From contig JANRFH010000023.1 of NCBI GenBank assembly GCA_030725745.1, forward strand, positions 31,015 through 95,014: a stretch of 64,000 bases of DNA, written 5' to 3'. Under the pieces are notes generated by a model that had not been told where the DNA came from, made no database searches, and saw only the letters and a program-made list of their open reading frames with translations. This DNA comes from Akkermansiaceae bacterium (GTDB lineage: Bacteria; Verrucomicrobiota; Verrucomicrobiia; Verrucomicrobiales; Akkermansiaceae). Positions within the stretch are counted from its first letter, which is position 1. Each line of letters begins with the position of its first letter. This document shows, one piece after another, positions 62,267 to 64,000 of the stretch. Made by a program: the position numbers and the translations under genes.

Positions 62267-63010
62267 ATGAAAATCCCGTTCGTTTTTCTGCTTCTTTATC
62301 TCCTGTCATCGATCGTTCGCGCGGAGGCAGAGAAGAAAGTCATCGATGGGGTGACCTATCACATCCTACGTGTACCGGTGGAGGAGGTGAGGATTTTCTG
62401 GAAAGACGGGGAAGGGAAGCAGAGGCGGACGTTTCCAGAGGTGGCGGGGTATTTTGATAAAGAAGGGGTGGAACTGAGAACCTTGATGAACGGCGGGATC
62501 TTCGAGCCGGGTGGGGTGCCGAGCGGGTTGCTGGTGCAGGATGGAAAGACGCTGCTGCCGGTAAATCGGAAGCCGGGAAACGGGAATTTCTTCCTGATGC
62601 CGAATGGGATTTTCCTGATCGGCTCGCAGGGTGCAGCGGTAATCAGGACGGATGAGTATCCGCTGGAGGGGGTGGAGGTGAAATACGCGGTGCAGTCGGG
62701 GCCGCTGTTACTGCGGGAGGGCAGGGTGCATCCTGCGTTTAATGCGGGATCGAGTTCACGGCTTCATCGGAACGGGGTGGGTGTTGCGAAAAACGGAGAG
62801 ATAGTCATGGCGATGTCAGATTTCCATTCGAAGAAATTTCCGAACCTGTATGAGTTCGCCGAGCTCTTCCGCAGCCTTGGGTGTGAGGATGCGTTGTTTC
62901 TGGATGGTGATATCAGCCAGATGCGATCCGGTGCGGATATGAGGAAGCAGAGCAATAGCTTCGGCTCGGTTTTTGTGGTGGTGGGGTCGCTGCGCTCCAG
63001 TGGCGAGTGA
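62267..63010 (+). CDS. Phosphodiester-glycosidase-family (NAGPA-like) secreted protein
   Basis: The 247-residue protein has a signal peptide (about 1-20, ending RAEA). It matches the phosphodiester glycosidase family (NAGPA domain): MNGGIFEPGGVPSGLLV, YAVQSGPLLL, RLHRNGVGVAKNGEIVMAM, and the catalytic-region GCEDALFLDGDIS. Human NAGPA removes GlcNAc from a phosphodiester; bacterial relatives are exported and their substrates are mostly unknown, possibly teichoic-acid-like or exopolysaccharide. It is not clearly part of the nitrogen cluster. Confidence 0.82.
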   Translation: MKIPFVFLLLYLLSSIVRAEAEKKVIDGVTYHILRVPVEEVRIFWKDGEGKQRRTFPEVAGYFDKEGVELRTLMNGGIFEPGGVPSGLLVQDGKTLLPVNRKPGNGNFFLMPNGIFLIGSQGAAVIRTDEYPLEGVEVKYAVQSGPLLLREGRVHPAFNAGSSSRLHRNGVGVAKNGEIVMAMSDFHSKKFPNLYEFAELFRSLGCEDALFLDGDISQMRSGADMRKQSNSFGSVFVVVGSLRSSGE

Positions 63011-63035
63011 ACAGTGAACAGTGGGAAGATTGGGG
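63007..63035. repeat. Copy of the GTGAACAGTGAACAGTG tract
   Basis: GTGAACAGTGAACAGTG then GGAAGATTGGGG matches the tract at 31084-31111 with few changes. It begins at the stop codon of the glycosidase gene. Confidence 0.5.
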
Positions 63036-63091
63036 TAGCGGATGAATTTCAGTAGATGGGTGTTCACGATCCAATGCCTTTGTCACCTAGA

Positions 63092-64000
63092 TTACTCTGG
63101 AAGCAACAAGGATGGAGCGGTGCCGCCCCATATCGGGTGGCTGGGGTCGAGGAGATCCTGGCCATCGAGAAGAACGGTGCCTGTAGCGCGGTCGATGGGT
63201 AGTGTGGTAACGGTGTTGTCTGTCCAGAGGATGACGGCCAAATTATCTAGGGGCTGAGGATCGAATTGATCGCTGCCGATTTTGAAAGGTGCCATTGCGA
63301 TGGGGCGGGGGGTGTTGTCATCGGTGCGGACATTCTCGATATACCCGAAGCCGCATTCACCGGGGGCAAGTGCGTTGTCGCCCGAAATATCTCCGTCCGG
63401 TTTGCTCACTCCATCGGCTTTTACATAAAACATATCCTCACTGTCGGTCAGATCAGCACTGAAGAGTTGGCGGAAGCGGGCATTCGAGGAGGTGCCGGTG
63501 ATTTCCGGGGTGTTCGTTTCTTCCGCGACGAGTGCTGCAGTGGTGCTGTCGGGGTAGCTATCGTATTCCATTTCAAACCCGAAGAGGGCGAGTCCGATCT
63601 GGCGGGCATTGCTCACGGCTTGGACTGTATCTGCCTTCTTGCTCGCGCGTAGCACGATCGGAGCGACGAGACCGGCGACTGCAGCAATCATCACGATGAA
63701 TCCGAGGTAGCCGGTGATGAGTCCGGTGATAGCGAAGCCTCTGCCAGCGAGAGTGCCTTGGGATCGCTTTATTTTTCCTAAAGCCATGTGACCGCAGATG
63801 ACGGCTGGGATGGCGGTGAGTCCGCAGGCGACGAATGTCAGAATGCCGAGCACCATGCTGGTGATGGCGAGACCGGAGTTCTGGGGTATTCCTGTAGTCA
63901 GGGGTGGGGTTGTTAAAGCTGGAGGCGCCGGTGTGCCTTCTAGGATGTGAAGGGTGGTAGAAAGGGGAGCCCAGTCTGTCATACCCTCATACCAGACAAG
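63092..64000 (-). CDS. GYF_2 / DUF4190 / prepilin-like membrane protein (5' end outside window)
   Basis: The frame stays open from an internal Met at 63982 to the window edge, adding LVWYEGM before TDWAPLS. The phrase VWYEGMTDWAPLS is the end of a GYF_2 (DUF4339) domain, so the true start lies beyond 64000. Next come a Pro/Thr-rich linker and a DUF4190 module of two transmembrane helices (AITSMVLGILTFVACGLTAIP, with CGHMALGKIKRSQG). A third hydrophobic segment ends in QAVSNARQIGLALFGFEMEYDSYPD, which resembles type II pseudopilin heads with an H-X9-DG-like tail. Proteins of this layout are common in Verrucomicrobiota; function is unknown. Confidence 0.8.
   Translation of the reverse strand, partial: LVWYEGMTDWAPLSTTLHILEGTPAPPALTTPPLTTGIPQNSGLAITSMVLGILTFVACGLTAIPAVICGHMALGKIKRSQGTLAGRGFAITGLITGYLGFIVMIAAVAGLVAPIVLRASKKADTVQAVSNARQIGLALFGFEMEYDSYPDSTTAALVAEETNTPEITGTSSNARFRQLFSADLTDSEDMFYVKADGVSKPDGDISGDNALAPGECGFGYIENVRTDDNTPRPIAMAPFKIGSDQFDPQPLDNLAVILWTDNTVTTLPIDRATGTVLLDGQDLLDPSHPIWGGTAPSLLLPE

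Overview
This window looks like a chromosomal segment from a free-living Verrucomicrobiota bacterium, probably in or near the Verrucomicrobiales. Hallmarks of the PVC group are spread through it: large secreted proteins joining a membrane-bound-dehydrogenase-like propeller, HEAT repeats and a C-terminal CxxCH haem site (8836-11511, 23305-27636), a planctomycete-type cytochrome with WD40 repeats (15502-17700), a formylglycine sulfatase (1-550), a DUF1080 domain, an SHD1-like plus CAP protein, and a LexA gene preceded by TGTTC-N4-GAACA, the LexA box type known from Verrucomicrobia. Genes for peptidoglycan enzymes (L,D-transpeptidase, PBP1C) indicate a Gram-negative envelope with a wall. I saw no tRNA, rRNA, CRISPR array, prophage or insertion sequence.

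Layout. 1-8.7 kb: partial sulfatase, two-component pair, envelope and small proteins. 8.8-19.4 kb: PVC haem protein, lexA divergent from a DNA-repair helicase/phosphoesterase pair, WD40 cytochrome, NhaC antiporter, HicBA module. 19.9-31.0 kb: GTP-dependent PEP carboxykinase, alkaline phosphatase, a 1443-residue DUF1080/haem protein, and an operon of PEP-hydrolase-like, Tm-1-like, Dabb and AraC proteins. 31.3-46.0 kb: mostly housekeeping (parC, cvfB-like, rpe, tadA, lysC, malQ) mixed with hypothetical secreted proteins. 46.2-62.1 kb: a fourteen-gene co-directional cluster. 62.3-64.0 kb: a phosphodiester-glycosidase-like protein and a partial GYF_2/DUF4190 protein.

The most notable region is 46175-62149. 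It encodes an ABC transporter (binding protein, permease, ATPase), a type III glutamine synthetase, a creatininase-family hydrolase, a GFA/CENP-V-fold protein, a SUMF1-fold protein, a TIM-barrel isomerase, a Rieske oxygenase, a NikR-like regulator, two DUF1989 proteins, a urea/guanidine-type biotin carboxylase and allophanate hydrolase. DUF1989 pairs beside such a carboxylase are known as carboxyguanidine deiminases, so the core is best read as guanidine import, carboxylation, deimination to allophanate, hydrolysis to ammonia and CO2, and assimilation by glutamine synthetase. The genes in the middle (Rieske oxygenase with a Glu in place of the usual bridging Asp, a formaldehyde-related GFA fold, a creatininase with intact metal residues) suggest an upstream module feeding N-methylated or cyclic guanidino compounds into the core; this part is inference. 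I do not see a known guanidine riboswitch, but the leader before the binding-protein gene can fold extensively, and the NikR-like protein lacks two nickel ligands.

Intergenic spaces hold many palindromic repeats of several families (7337-7450, 8049-8142, 11520-11638, 39483-39591, 40191-40279, 41703-41925), and one repeat-like tract lies in frame inside the carboxylase gene.
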